Of a stretch of DNA of 63,314 nt, positions 16,974 to 25,944 are shown in pieces. Under the pieces are notes generated by a model. It was not told where the DNA came from, did not search any database, and saw nothing but the letters and a program-made list of their open reading frames with translations. The stretch is taken from assembly GCF_002234405.1 (NCBI RefSeq), contig NZ_NMQT01000003.1, positions 1 to 63,314 on the forward strand, written 5' to 3'. This DNA comes from Amycolatopsis thailandensis. Its GTDB lineage: Bacteria > Actinomycetota > Actinomycetes > Mycobacteriales > Pseudonocardiaceae. Every line of letters begins with the position of its first letter. The first letter of the stretch is position 1. The translations under genes and the position numbers were made by a program.

Positions 16974-17630
16974 TCAGCTTCGCGCGGGGACGATGAGTGA
17001 GGCCATCACCTTCGGGATCAGCTCGCTGACGAACCGGCCGTCGGCGGGGAGTTCGCTGCCCTCCAGCAGGTAGTTCTGCAAACCCTGTTCGTACAGGGCA
17101 ATCAGCACGAGCACCGCGTCGTCCGGTGAGATCGTCAGTTCCCGGCCCATCCGGTCGAGCGCGCCGACGAGGACCTTGCCGAGTTCGGCGTGGAAGTACC
17201 GGAACGCCGCGCCGATCCGGTCGCGGATCTCCGGCTGTCGCAGGCCCTGGGTGCGGAACTCCGCGCACAACAGGTACCAGTTCTTGTCCGCGCTGAGCGC
17301 GACCATGAACAGGTCCGCGATCCGCCCGAGGGTGGGGGAGAGGTCTTCGTCCGCGCGGACGTCCACCTCGCCGAGCACGCTCTCCGTGGCGTCGTGGAAG
17401 CGTTTGAGCCGGACCTCGGTCTCTTCCTGGAACAAAGCGAGGAACAGGTCTTCCTTCGAGCTGAAGTTCGAGTAGAAGGCGCCGCGGGTGAAGCCGGCGC
17501 GCTCGCAGATCAGCTCGACCGGCGTGTCCCGGATGCCGTGCTCGGAGAAGGCCTCGTACGCCGCGTCGATCAGCCGTCGGCGGGTGTCCGCCCGGCGCCT
17601 GGTCATGGTGGCGCCCCGCTCCTCGGTCAT
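16974..17630 (-). CDS. TetR/AcrR-family repressor of the MMPL operon
   Basis: This 218-residue regulator has an N-terminal helix-turn-helix (RRRLIDAAYEAFSEHG, then AGFTRGAFYSNFSSKEDLF) and a ligand-binding C-terminal domain of the AcrR type. It is divergent from the MMPL transporter gene, and the 116-bp gap holds GGATACA-type repeats, so it most likely represses the transporter and itself until a substrate binds. The start may be at 17630 or at the second ATG (17606), which follows GAGGAG slightly far upstream. Confidence 0.85.
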   Translation of the reverse strand: MTEERGATMTRRRADTRRRLIDAAYEAFSEHGIRDTPVELICERAGFTRGAFYSNFSSKEDLFLALFQEETEVRLKRFHDATESVLGEVDVRADEDLSPTLGRIADLFMVALSADKNWYLLCAEFRTQGLRQPEIRDRIGAAFRYFHAELGKVLVGALDRMGRELTISPDDAVLVLIALYEQGLQNYLLEGSELPADGRFVSELIPKVMASLIVPARS

Positions 17631-17675
17631 CTCGCCATTCTTTCGTACGCCCCCGGTTCACCCGGCTGTGGGACA

Positions 17676-17725
17676 GGATACATCGTGAATCGGATACAGA
17701 GTGCATTACGATACGCCATGTATCC
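17676..17725. promoter_or_regulatory. Candidate TetR operators in the MMPL divergent promoter
   Basis: GGATACAT at 17676-17683 is inverted as ATGTATCC at 17718-17725, and a third direct copy GGATACAG is at 17692-17699. The sites lie between the divergent TetR and MMPL starts, ending about 20 bp before the MMPL start codon. Confidence 0.55.
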
Positions 17726-17746
17726 AACGAGTGCCGGGAGCCGATC

Positions 17747-20440
17747 GTGTCGTCATTCCTCTACCGCCTCGGCAGGCTGGCCGCTCGCGGACGGGTACTG
17801 GTCACCGCGTTGTGGCTGGTCGTGTTGTGTGTCGCGGGCGGGGCGGCGCTGCTGTTCGGTCAGGGCACCGACGACACGTTCGCGATCCCCGGTTCGGAGT
17901 CCCAAGAGGCGCTCGACCATCTCGGCCGGGTCTTCCCGCAGGTGAGCGGCACCTCGGCGCAGCTGGTCGTGCTCGTTCCCGAAGGAGAGCGGGCCGATTC
18001 GGCCGCCGTGCGCGACGCCGTCGCCGCGGAGGTGCCCGACCTGACCGCGGCACCGCAGGTCTCGACGGTGGTGAACCCCTTCGACGCGGCCGTGCACGAC
18101 GCCGTGTCCAAGGACGGCCGCGCCGCGCTGGTCACCGTGCAACTCGACGTCGGGCTGGCCGACATCCAGCCGTCGACGCGGACCGCGCTCGCCGGGATCG
18201 CGCAGGACATGGAGAACCGGATCGGTCACGGCACCGAGGTGCTCACCGGCGGCGACGCCTTCTCGGACAAGGTGCCCAAGCTCAGCCCCACCGAGGGGAT
18301 CGGGCTCGTCATCGCGCTCGTGGTGCTGCTGATGGTGTTCGGTTCGTTCATCGCGGCGGGAATGCCCCTGCTGACGGCGATCCTCGGCGTCGGGGTGTCG
18401 GTGGCGCTGGTCTACGCGGCGACCTCGGTGGCGACGGTGTCTTCCACGGCGCCGATGCTCGCGGTCATGCTCGGCCTCGCCGTCGGCATCGACTACGCGC
18501 TCTTCCTGCTTTCCCGGCATCGCGACCAGCTCGCCGAAGGACTCGAAGTCGAGGAGTCCATCGCCAGGGCGACCGCGACCGCCGGGTCCGCCGTCATCTT
18601 CGCCGGGCTCACCGTGGTGATCGCGCTGCTGGGCCTGTTCGTCGCCGGGATCCCGTTCCTGACCGTGATGGGTGTCGCGGCGGCCGGAGGGGTGGCCGTC
18701 GCGGTGATCGTGGCCATCACCCTCATCCCCGCGCTGCTGGCGTTCGCCGGTGAACGGCTGCGGCCCAAGAAGCCGCGCAAGGTCAAGCGCAAGAAGAAGG
18801 CGCGGTTCAGCCTGCGCTGGGTCCGGCTCGCCACCAAGTCGCCCTGGGTGACGATCGCGTTGATCGTCGGTGTGCTCGCGGTGGCGTCGATCCCCGCGCT
18901 GGACCTCCGTCTCGCCTTGCCGGACAACGGAACCGACGAGGACGGCACCCCGGCCCGAGTCGCCTACGACGTCGTCGCCGAGCATTTCGGGCCCGGTTTC
19001 AACGGCCCGCTGGTCGTCACCGCGGACATCCTGTCGACCACCGACCCGGTCGGGATCACCAACGGCATCGCCGACGACATCCGCGAGGTCCCCGGTGTCG
19101 CCGTCGTCCCGCTCGCAACGCCGAACCCCAAGGGCGACACCGCGATCATCCAGGTCGTGCCCACGACCGGCGCCTACGACGAGGCGACCGACGAACTGGT
19201 CGAACGGCTGCGGTCGATGGAAGGCCAGTTCAAGGACCGCTACGGCGTGCAGACCGCGGTCACCGGGTTCACCGCCGTCGGCATCGACGTGTCCGCGCAA
19301 CTCGGCGACGCGCTGCTGCCGTTCGGCATCCTGGTCGTCGGGCTCTCCCTGGTGCTGCTGGCGATGGTGTTCCGCTCGATCCTGGTCCCGCTCAAGGCCA
19401 CCTTCGGCTATCTGCTCTCGATCGGTGCCGCTTTCGGGGCGACGTCGTTCGTGTTCGGGCAGGGGCATCTGGCCGACGCGCTGGGCGTGACCCGCACCGG
19501 CAGCGTGATCAGCTTCCTGCCGATCATCCTTATGGGTGTCCTTTTCGGGCTCGCCATGGACTACGAAGTCTTTCTCGTGTCCCGGATCCGCGAGGACTAC
19601 GTCCATCACGGCGACGCGCACCAGGCGATCGAGACCGGTTTCGTGTCGGCGTCGAGAGTCGTGACCGCGGCGGCGGTGATCATGCTGGGCGTGTTCGCCG
19701 CCTTCGTCCCCGACGGCAGCGCGACGATCAAGCCGATCGCGTTCAGCCTCGCCGTCGGGGTGTTCGTGGACGCGTTCCTCGTGCGGATGACGCTCGTCCC
19801 GGCGATCCTCGCGTTGCTGGGCCCGCGTGCCTGGGGCCTGCCGCCGTGGCTGGACCGCAAACTGCCGGTGTTCGACGCCGAGGGCGACGGTCTCGTCCAC
19901 GAACTCCGGCTCGCCGACTGGCCGGAGCCCGGCTCGTCCGAGGTGATCAGCGCCGCCGGGCTCCGTGTCGACGACGACCGCGGCCGCACCCTCTTCCGCG
20001 ACGTCGACCTGCACATCGGCCCGGGGGAGATCCTCGCCGTGCACGGTTCCGGTCCGGCTGGCAAGAGCGCCCTGCTGTACGCGCTCGCCGGTCGTGTCCC
20101 GCATGTCCTCGGCGATCTGAAGGTGCTCGGCCGGGTACTGCCGCAGCACGCGCACGCCGTCCGCCGGAACGCCGCCTTCGTCGCCTGCAAGGAAACCGAC
20201 GATCCCGCCGGCGAGGTCCGGCGCGCGATCGAGGACGGCGTCGGACTCGTCTTCGTCGACGATCTGGACACCGTCGTCGCCACCGCTCAGCGCGCCGCGC
20301 TGAGAGCGGCGTTCGCGAGCAGGGCCGCGACTTTCGCCGTGTCCTGCCAGAGCCTCGCCATCGTGCGGGATCTGCTGCCCACCACCGCCGTCGCGGGCCT
20401 CGCCATGGCGCCCGCTCCCGTCCCCGCCGAGGTCCGCTGA
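17747..20440 (+). CDS. MMPL/RND-type transporter with C-terminal ABC-ATPase-like domain
   Basis: This 897-residue protein starts at GTG with one membrane segment, an extracytoplasmic domain, a cluster of membrane helices (about 180-350), a second soluble domain and a second helix cluster (about 520-690): the two-fold MMPL plan. After about residue 730 it continues with an ABC-like domain: SAAGLRVDDDRG, DLHIGPGEILAVHG, a Walker A GSGPAGKS (767-774) and a Walker B-like GLVFVDDLD (833-841). There is no LSGGQ signature and no clear switch His, so ATP turnover is doubtful. RND-type transport normally uses the proton gradient. The stop overlaps the next gene's start (TGATG). The likely role is export of a lipid or drug. 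Confidence 0.85.
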   Translation: MSSFLYRLGRLAARGRVLVTALWLVVLCVAGGAALLFGQGTDDTFAIPGSESQEALDHLGRVFPQVSGTSAQLVVLVPEGERADSAAVRDAVAAEVPDLTAAPQVSTVVNPFDAAVHDAVSKDGRAALVTVQLDVGLADIQPSTRTALAGIAQDMENRIGHGTEVLTGGDAFSDKVPKLSPTEGIGLVIALVVLLMVFGSFIAAGMPLLTAILGVGVSVALVYAATSVATVSSTAPMLAVMLGLAVGIDYALFLLSRHRDQLAEGLEVEESIARATATAGSAVIFAGLTVVIALLGLFVAGIPFLTVMGVAAAGGVAVAVIVAITLIPALLAFAGERLRPKKPRKVKRKKKARFSLRWVRLATKSPWVTIALIVGVLAVASIPALDLRLALPDNGTDEDGTPARVAYDVVAEHFGPGFNGPLVVTADILSTTDPVGITNGIADDIREVPGVAVVPLATPNPKGDTAIIQVVPTTGAYDEATDELVERLRSMEGQFKDRYGVQTAVTGFTAVGIDVSAQLGDALLPFGILVVGLSLVLLAMVFRSILVPLKATFGYLLSIGAAFGATSFVFGQGHLADALGVTRTGSVISFLPIILMGVLFGLAMDYEVFLVSRIREDYVHHGDAHQAIETGFVSASRVVTAAAVIMLGVFAAFVPDGSATIKPIAFSLAVGVFVDAFLVRMTLVPAILALLGPRAWGLPPWLDRKLPVFDAEGDGLVHELRLADWPEPGSSEVISAAGLRVDDDRGRTLFRDVDLHIGPGEILAVHGSGPAGKSALLYALAGRVPHVLGDLKVLGRVLPQHAHAVRRNAAFVACKETDDPAGEVRRAIEDGVGLVFVDDLDTVVATAQRAALRAAFASRAATFAVSCQSLAIVRDLLPTTAVAGLAMAPAPVPAEVR

Positions 20441-22500
20441 TGTCCCGCTTCTTCACCGGCTCCGCCCGTGCGACCGCCTTCGGCCCGCTGACCTGGAAGA
20501 CCTGGCTCGGGATCGTGCTCGTGCCGGTGATCGTCGCGCTCGGGCTGGCGTGGGCGTTCTTCTCGCCCGACGACAACCACGGCGCCGCCAAGGCCGCCGT
20601 GGTCAACACCGACGAGCCGGTCACGGTGAACGGGCAGCTGATCCCGCTCGGCCGTGAACTGGCCGGGAACCTCGTGCACGGCGAGGATTCCGCGTACACC
20701 TGGGTGCTCACCGACGCCGAGGACGCCAAGGAAGGCATCTCGGACGGGACGTATTCCGCGGTCGTGACCATTCCGCCGAACTTCTCCGCACAGGCCACGT
20801 CGACGTCGGGAAAGCCGCTCGACGCGAAGCAGGCGATCATGCGCGTCGAAACGTCGCAGCGCACCGGCCTCGTCGATCCGGTGGCCAGCCGGGAGGTCGC
20901 GAACGCGACGCTCACCGCGCTCAACCGGCAGATCGTCGAGACCTATGTGGACAATCTGTACATCGGGTTCTCCTCGATCCATCAGCAGCTGGTGACCGCG
21001 GCCGACGGCAGCGACCAGCTCGTCGTGGGGCTGCGGGAGCTGTCCGACGGCACCGGGAAACTCGCCTCCGGTGCCGGGGAACTCGCCGGTGGGGCCGGAA
21101 AACTCAGCGGCGCCGCCGGACAACTGGCGGACGGGGCTCGCAAGCTCGCGAACGGCACCGGGCAGCTCGCGACCGGGTCCGGCCAGTTGTCTTCGGGGCT
21201 GACCCAGGCCGAGAAGGACACCGCCCAGCTGCCCCGGCTGACCAGGGAACTGGCCGACGGGGCGCAGCAGGTCGCGAACGGCAACAAGCAGCTGGCCGAC
21301 GAGATCTCACCGTTGGCGGACAAGGTCGTCCGGATCATCGACGCGCTGCCGACGGCGGGCGATTCGGCGCGCAAGTTCGCCGAACTCGCGCAGAAGTGCA
21401 GTGGTGACACCAAGTTCTGTGCCGATCTGAAGGCTGCCTCGGACAAGTTCACGGCCGACGCCGAGATCCTCGACGGCAAACGCGCCGAAATCCGCGACGC
21501 CGTCGTGCAGACGAAAAAGGCGGTGCAAGACCTCTCGGCGGGCTCGCAGAAGGTCGCCGACGGGAACAAGCAGCTCGCGGACAAGTCGAAGGACCTGGCG
21601 GGCGGCATCGGCTCGGCGGCCGACGGCGCGCGGAAACTCGACGCCGGTGTCAAACAAGCCGATTCCGGCGCGCGGCAGCTCGCCGACGGCTCCGGTCAGC
21701 TGGCGGGCGGCGCGACCACCCTGTCCACCGGCGCGGGTGAGCTCGCCACCGGCGCCCGCGCGGCCGCCGACGGCAGCCGGCGCGCCGAATCGGGCGCGTC
21801 GGAGCTGGCCAAGGGCCTCAACGACGGCCGAGGCAAGGTACCCGACTACTCCCAGGCGGAACGCGACCACCTCAAACAGGTCGCCGCCACCCCCGCGATC
21901 ACCGACACGGCGGGCTCGGGCTCGTTCGGTGAAGGCGCGGTGGCGCTGATTCTCGTGCTGGCACTGTGGGTGTGCGCGCTGGCGACGTACCAGGTGATCC
22001 AGGCGGTGCCGCCGAGCGTGCTCACCACCCGCGAACCGAGCTGGCGGATCATCCTCGCCGCGGCCATCCCCGGCGCGACGCTCGCGGTGCTGACCGCCCT
22101 GATCCTGACCGGTGTGTTCTGGGCATTCCTCGGGCTGAGCTTCGGCAAGGCGATGACCCTGCTGGTGCTGCTCGTCCTCGCTGCCGGAACGTTCACCGTG
22201 GTCAACCAAGCCCTGGTGGCGATCTTCAAACGCCCCGGCCGCTTCGCCGCTCTCGCGATCCTCGTCTTCACCGTCGGCGCTTCACTGGTTTCGACCGTGC
22301 CCGGGATTTTCGGGACCGTGCTGGGGATTCTGCCGACGAATGGCGCCCTGGTCGCTTTGCGGTCGTTGCTGACGGGGACCGACGGGCTGACGTCGGGGAT
22401 CGTGCAGCTGGTGGTGTGGCTGGGGATCGGGACGCTGGCCATGATCCTGGTGACGGACCGGCGGCGATCCTTGCCGGGGCGGGAACTGCGACTGGCTTGA
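20440..22500 (+). CDS. YhgE/Pip-type membrane protein with heptad-repeat ectodomain
   Basis: This 686-residue protein has one N-terminal membrane helix, a long extracytoplasmic region and about five C-terminal helices of the ABC-2 type. The ectodomain contains long runs of seven-residue repeats of the form x-L-A-x-G-A-G (for example GAGELAGGAGKLSGAAGQLA), which predict a rod-like helical coil. This is the YhgE/Pip (phage infection protein) architecture, also seen in type VII secretion accessory proteins such as EsaA. It is coupled to the MMPL gene, so the two probably act together at the membrane. Start is set by the TGATG overlap. Confidence 0.85.
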   Translation: MSRFFTGSARATAFGPLTWKTWLGIVLVPVIVALGLAWAFFSPDDNHGAAKAAVVNTDEPVTVNGQLIPLGRELAGNLVHGEDSAYTWVLTDAEDAKEGISDGTYSAVVTIPPNFSAQATSTSGKPLDAKQAIMRVETSQRTGLVDPVASREVANATLTALNRQIVETYVDNLYIGFSSIHQQLVTAADGSDQLVVGLRELSDGTGKLASGAGELAGGAGKLSGAAGQLADGARKLANGTGQLATGSGQLSSGLTQAEKDTAQLPRLTRELADGAQQVANGNKQLADEISPLADKVVRIIDALPTAGDSARKFAELAQKCSGDTKFCADLKAASDKFTADAEILDGKRAEIRDAVVQTKKAVQDLSAGSQKVADGNKQLADKSKDLAGGIGSAADGARKLDAGVKQADSGARQLADGSGQLAGGATTLSTGAGELATGARAAADGSRRAESGASELAKGLNDGRGKVPDYSQAERDHLKQVAATPAITDTAGSGSFGEGAVALILVLALWVCALATYQVIQAVPPSVLTTREPSWRIILAAAIPGATLAVLTALILTGVFWAFLGLSFGKAMTLLVLLVLAAGTFTVVNQALVAIFKRPGRFAALAILVFTVGASLVSTVPGIFGTVLGILPTNGALVALRSLLTGTDGLTSGIVQLVVWLGIGTLAMILVTDRRRSLPGRELRLA

Positions 22501-22516
22501 GCGATCCCGAAGACGG

Positions 22517-22684
22517 AACTCGCGTGCTTGAAGTCGTAACTCGCGTGCTTGAAGCCGTGACTCGCGTGCGTGAAGCCGTAACTCGCGTGATCAGACTCCG
22601 CACACGTGAGTTCCGTCTTCAAGCACGCGAGTCACGCCTCTGATCACGCGAGTTCCGTGTCTGATCACGCGAGTTCGGTGTTGC
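22517..22684. repeat. Array of eight 21-bp units, four direct then four inverted
   Basis: Units start at 22517, 22538, 22559 and 22580 with the core RACTCGCGTG; then four reversed units start at 22601, 22622, 22643 and 22664 with the core CACGCGAGT (CACGTGAGT in the first). Tails between cores vary (CTTGAAGYCG or ATCAGACTC). The whole stretch is one large imperfect palindrome between the convergent YhgE and FtsX genes, and may also terminate both. Confidence 0.9.
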
Positions 22685-22688
22685 GTCC

Positions 22689-25118
22689 TCAGTCAGCGGC
22701 AAGGCCTGCCGCGACAGGAGCCCGTCCCGACCGTCGCGCCGGGACCAAAGCCGCCAGCGGAGCCGCGACCAGGGCCGCCGCCACCAGGACCCCCAACCGC
22801 CCCCAAGGCGGCGCGAACACGATCGGCTCACCGCCGCTCGACGCCACCTCGGTGATCAGCCACGCGGACGCGATCCCGACGAACAGCCCGCACGCGGCGC
22901 CGAGAACCGCGACGAACACCGACTCCGTGGTCAGCGCCGCACCGAGCCCGCCGCGCGTGACGCCGAGGGCGCGCAGCAGCGCCGATTCCCGCGTTCGCTC
23001 CAGGACAGACAGCGAAAGCGTGTTCGCGATCCCGGCGAAAGCGATCAGCACCGCGAGCGCGGTCAACGCCCACAGGAGATTCAGCGTCGCCCGCAGCGGC
23101 TCGGCTGCCTCCTCTTTGAGTTCCTGGAGACTGCTCAGCTTCGCGATCGGCGTACCGGACAGGGCCTGCTCCAGCGACGACCGGACCTGCCCGGGATCAG
23201 CGGCCTTGACGAGAACGCTCCCGTCGTAGCTTTCCCCGTTCATGGCGAGCTTCCCCTGCTCCGCGAGATCGACGAGCGCGAAGCCCAGGTCGACGCCCGG
23301 CGCGTCCACGCTGTCGTAGACCGCCACCACGCGCAACGAACGCACGGTGTCGCCGACGGCGAGCCCGGTCTGGTCGGCGAGCTCCTTGCCGATGGCGATC
23401 TGGCCGGGGCCGAGCCGGCCGAGGCTCCCCGAGAGCACGGTCGGGCGCAGGAGGTCGCCGCTGACGGCGGTCAGCTGGAACGTGCCGTATTCGCCGAGGT
23501 CGCCGCTGAACGAGCGGCGCGTCGCGGTGGCGGTCACGCCGGGCACCGCGGCGAGGGTGTCCGCGAGGGTGGCGGGGAGCGGCCTGCTCGACACCGCCGA
23601 GGTGACGGTGAAGTCGGCCGCCAGCTGCTCGTCCAGCCCTTGGCTCCGGCCCGCTTCGACGCCGGCCGCCACGGTGGTCGCGAGTGCGACGACGGCGAGG
23701 CCGATGGTGAGCGCGGCGGCGCTGGCGGCGGTGCGTTTGGGGTTGCGGTCGGCGTTGAGCGCGGCCAGGTCGGCGGGCTGCCCCGGGACGAGCGAGCCGA
23801 GCACGCGGACGACAGGTCCCGCCACCAGCGGTCCGGCCGCCAGCGTCGCACCGAGCAGCGCGACCATGGCCACCATGGCGAGAGCGGCACCATCCTCCAC
23901 TGTGGACTGAAGAGCAACCACGCCGGAGCCGACGCCCGCGGCGAGCAGGATCATCGCGAAGACGGCCCTGAGCCGCCCGGCGCGTTTGGCTTCGGTGGGC
24001 GTCCGGAGCGCTTCGATCGGCGCGACCCTGGTCGCGGACCACGCCGGGATCGACGCCGCGAGCGCGGTCACCAGGATCCCGATCGCGAGGGCGGCGACGA
24101 CGGTCCGCGTCGTCAACGGGAGGTACACGGTCTCCTGACCCGCGACGGCCTGCAGCGCGGCGGCGACACCCAGCCCGCCGAACAACCCGGCCGCGGACGC
24201 GATCGCGCCCACCACGGCCGCCTCGATGAGCACACTGCCGAAGATCTGTCGTTTTCCGGCGCCGACGCAGCGCAGCAACGCCAGTTCGCGCGATCGCTGG
24301 GCCACGAGGATGGTGAAGGAGTTGGTGATCACCATCGCGGCCACCACCATGGCGAGGACGGCGAAGGCGGTGAAGAACTTCGCCAGTCCGGCGGTGTTCG
24401 GCGCTGTCTCCCTCAGCAGCTGGGCGGCGGCCTCTTTCCCCGTGCTCACCGAGACACCCGGTGTCTTCTTCAGGTCCGCGACGAGCTGGGCCTTGTCCGC
24501 GTCGGGCGAGGCGCGCACGACGATCTCGCCGAACATCGCCTTGAGGGCCAGCTGCCTCAGCGTTTCCGGCGGTACCACCAGCGTCGCCCCGCCCAGCCCC
24601 GCGTCGCCCGGGCGGCTGAACGTGCCGACCAGCGTCAGGGTGTGACGGCCACCTGTTTCGTCCAGCACGGTCACGGGACCGCCCAGCGCGAAGCCTTCGA
24701 CGCTGTTCTTCTCCATGGCGACTTCCCCGGCGGCAGCGGGGAAACGGCCGTCCGCGAGGTCGTACGGGCGCAGTCTTTCGTCGGTGCTCGAAGCGGTCGC
24801 TGCGGCGTCTCGCGGACGTCCGTCCGGGCCGAGCACCGGCGAGCCGACGGTGGCCCGGCCCTCGGCGGCGGCGACTCCCGGTACTCGCCGGACCGCAGCC
24901 AGGGTCGTGTCGTCGAGGTCGGCACCCCGCTTGGCCCTGATCGAGGCGTCCACGCCGCGAGTCTGGTAGGCGACGGCTTCCCGCAGTCCCGCGCCGACGG
25001 CGTCCGTGAGCACGAAGGAACCGGCCACGAAGGTCACGCCCAGGGTGACGGCGACGGCCGACAGCAGCAGCCGCAGCGGCCGGGCCTTGAGCCCGGCGAG
25101 CACGGTTCGCAGCATCAC
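22689..25118 (-). CDS. FtsX-type ABC transporter permease
   Basis: This 809-residue permease has an N-terminal membrane helix followed by a MacB-like periplasmic domain, three helices, then a second domain repeat with its own helices, the duplicated layout of large actinobacterial FtsX/MacB permeases. Such proteins usually act as mechanotransducing exporters or release lipoproteins or peptides. Its GTG or ATG start overlaps the end of the ATPase gene by 4 bases. A two-component system is divergent, and the shared promoter contains spaced CCTGAA boxes, suggesting an envelope-stress or antimicrobial-peptide response. Confidence 0.87.
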   Translation of the reverse strand: MMLRTVLAGLKARPLRLLLSAVAVTLGVTFVAGSFVLTDAVGAGLREAVAYQTRGVDASIRAKRGADLDDTTLAAVRRVPGVAAAEGRATVGSPVLGPDGRPRDAAATASSTDERLRPYDLADGRFPAAAGEVAMEKNSVEGFALGGPVTVLDETGGRHTLTLVGTFSRPGDAGLGGATLVVPPETLRQLALKAMFGEIVVRASPDADKAQLVADLKKTPGVSVSTGKEAAAQLLRETAPNTAGLAKFFTAFAVLAMVVAAMVITNSFTILVAQRSRELALLRCVGAGKRQIFGSVLIEAAVVGAIASAAGLFGGLGVAAALQAVAGQETVYLPLTTRTVVAALAIGILVTALAASIPAWSATRVAPIEALRTPTEAKRAGRLRAVFAMILLAAGVGSGVVALQSTVEDGAALAMVAMVALLGATLAAGPLVAGPVVRVLGSLVPGQPADLAALNADRNPKRTAASAAALTIGLAVVALATTVAAGVEAGRSQGLDEQLAADFTVTSAVSSRPLPATLADTLAAVPGVTATATRRSFSGDLGEYGTFQLTAVSGDLLRPTVLSGSLGRLGPGQIAIGKELADQTGLAVGDTVRSLRVVAVYDSVDAPGVDLGFALVDLAEQGKLAMNGESYDGSVLVKAADPGQVRSSLEQALSGTPIAKLSSLQELKEEAAEPLRATLNLLWALTALAVLIAFAGIANTLSLSVLERTRESALLRALGVTRGGLGAALTTESVFVAVLGAACGLFVGIASAWLITEVASSGGEPIVFAPPWGRLGVLVAAALVAAPLAALVPARRSGRAPVAAGLAAD

Positions 25119-25852
25119 GCCCCCAGACCGGTGAGCGCGCCGAGGACGGCGTCGGTGGTCGGCCGGGGGATCCGCGCGGCGATCCGGCCGTCGGCCAGCA
25201 GCACCCCGTGGTCGGTGTACGAGGCCGCGACCGGGTCGTGGGTCACCATCACCACCGTCTGGCCCAGTTCGCGGACCGACGTGCGCAGGAAGTCGAGCAC
25301 CTCGGCGCCGGACCGCGAATCGAGGCTGCCGGTGGGCTCGTCGGCGAACACGACGTCCGGCCTGCCGACGAGCGCGCGGGCGCAGGCCACCCGCTGCTGC
25401 TGGCCGCCGGAGAGCTCACCCGGTTTGTGCTTCAGACGCTGCCGCAACCCCAGGGTGGCGACGACGGTGTCGAACCACGCCGGATCCGGGCGGCGGCCCG
25501 CGAGCCGGAGCCCGAGCAGGATGTTCTCCTCGGCGTTCATGGTCGGCAGCAAGTTGAACGACTGGAAGACGAAGCCGACCCGGTCACGGCGGAGCCTGGT
25601 CAACTCGGCGTCGGACAGGCCGGTGATCTCCGTTCGTCCGATGTGGACTCGTCCACTGTCGACGGTGTCGAGCCCCGCGAGGCAGTGCATGAGAGTCGAT
25701 TTCCCCGAACCCGACGGGCCCATGATCGCGGTGAACCGGCCACGCGGGAAGTCCAGCGACACGCGATCCAGCGCCCGCACCGCCGTGTCGCCCCTGCCGT
25801 AGACCTTCGAGACATCGATCGCGCCCGCGGCGGGACCGTCCATTGTGTTCAT
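25115..25852 (-). CDS. ABC transporter ATP-binding protein (MacB/LolD type)
   Basis: This 245-residue ATPase has a Walker A GPSGSGKST at about 45-53, the signature LSGGQQQRVACARAL, a Walker B VVFADEPTGSLD and the switch His in VMVTHDPVAA. It powers the FtsX-type permease encoded immediately downstream with a 4-base overlap. It is the first gene of this two-gene unit, transcribed away from the response regulator. Confidence 0.92.
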   Translation of the reverse strand: MNTMDGPAAGAIDVSKVYGRGDTAVRALDRVSLDFPRGRFTAIMGPSGSGKSTLMHCLAGLDTVDSGRVHIGRTEITGLSDAELTRLRRDRVGFVFQSFNLLPTMNAEENILLGLRLAGRRPDPAWFDTVVATLGLRQRLKHKPGELSGGQQQRVACARALVGRPDVVFADEPTGSLDSRSGAEVLDFLRTSVRELGQTVVMVTHDPVAASYTDHGVLLADGRIAARIPRPTTDAVLGALTGLGA

Positions 25853-25874
25853 TCTTCGATCATGGCGAGGAGCA

Positions 25875-25916
25875 CCTGAACGGTTCCTGAAACAACCTGA
25901 AGAACGCTTCAGGAAC
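25875..25916. promoter_or_regulatory. CCTGAA direct repeats: candidate OmpR-type operator
   Basis: CCTGAA occurs at 25875, 25886 and 25896, spaced 11 and 10 bp (one helical turn), as OmpR/PhoB-type dimers require. A reversed copy TTCAGG at 25908 makes GTTCCTGAA (25883-25891) and TTCAGGAAC (25908-25916) a perfect inverted repeat. The sites lie between the ABC operon and the response regulator gene. Confidence 0.6.
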
Positions 25917-25944
25917 GTCGACGGCGATCTGGGAGGATCGACTC

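Noticed and set aside
17753..20155. Minus-strand open frame of 800 codons opposite the MMPL gene
   Set aside because: Composition is Asp/His/Arg/Gly-rich low complexity typical of antisense frames; the plus strand has clear membrane helices and motifs.
21846..22622. Minus-strand frame with repeated peptide (HASHGF, HASYDF)
   Set aside because: The repeated peptide is simply the translation of the 21-bp DNA array; the rest is antisense to the YhgE-type gene.
22517..22684. Possible CRISPR array
   Set aside because: Units are contiguous 21-bp repeats with no unique spacers of constant length, half are inverted, and no cas gene is near.
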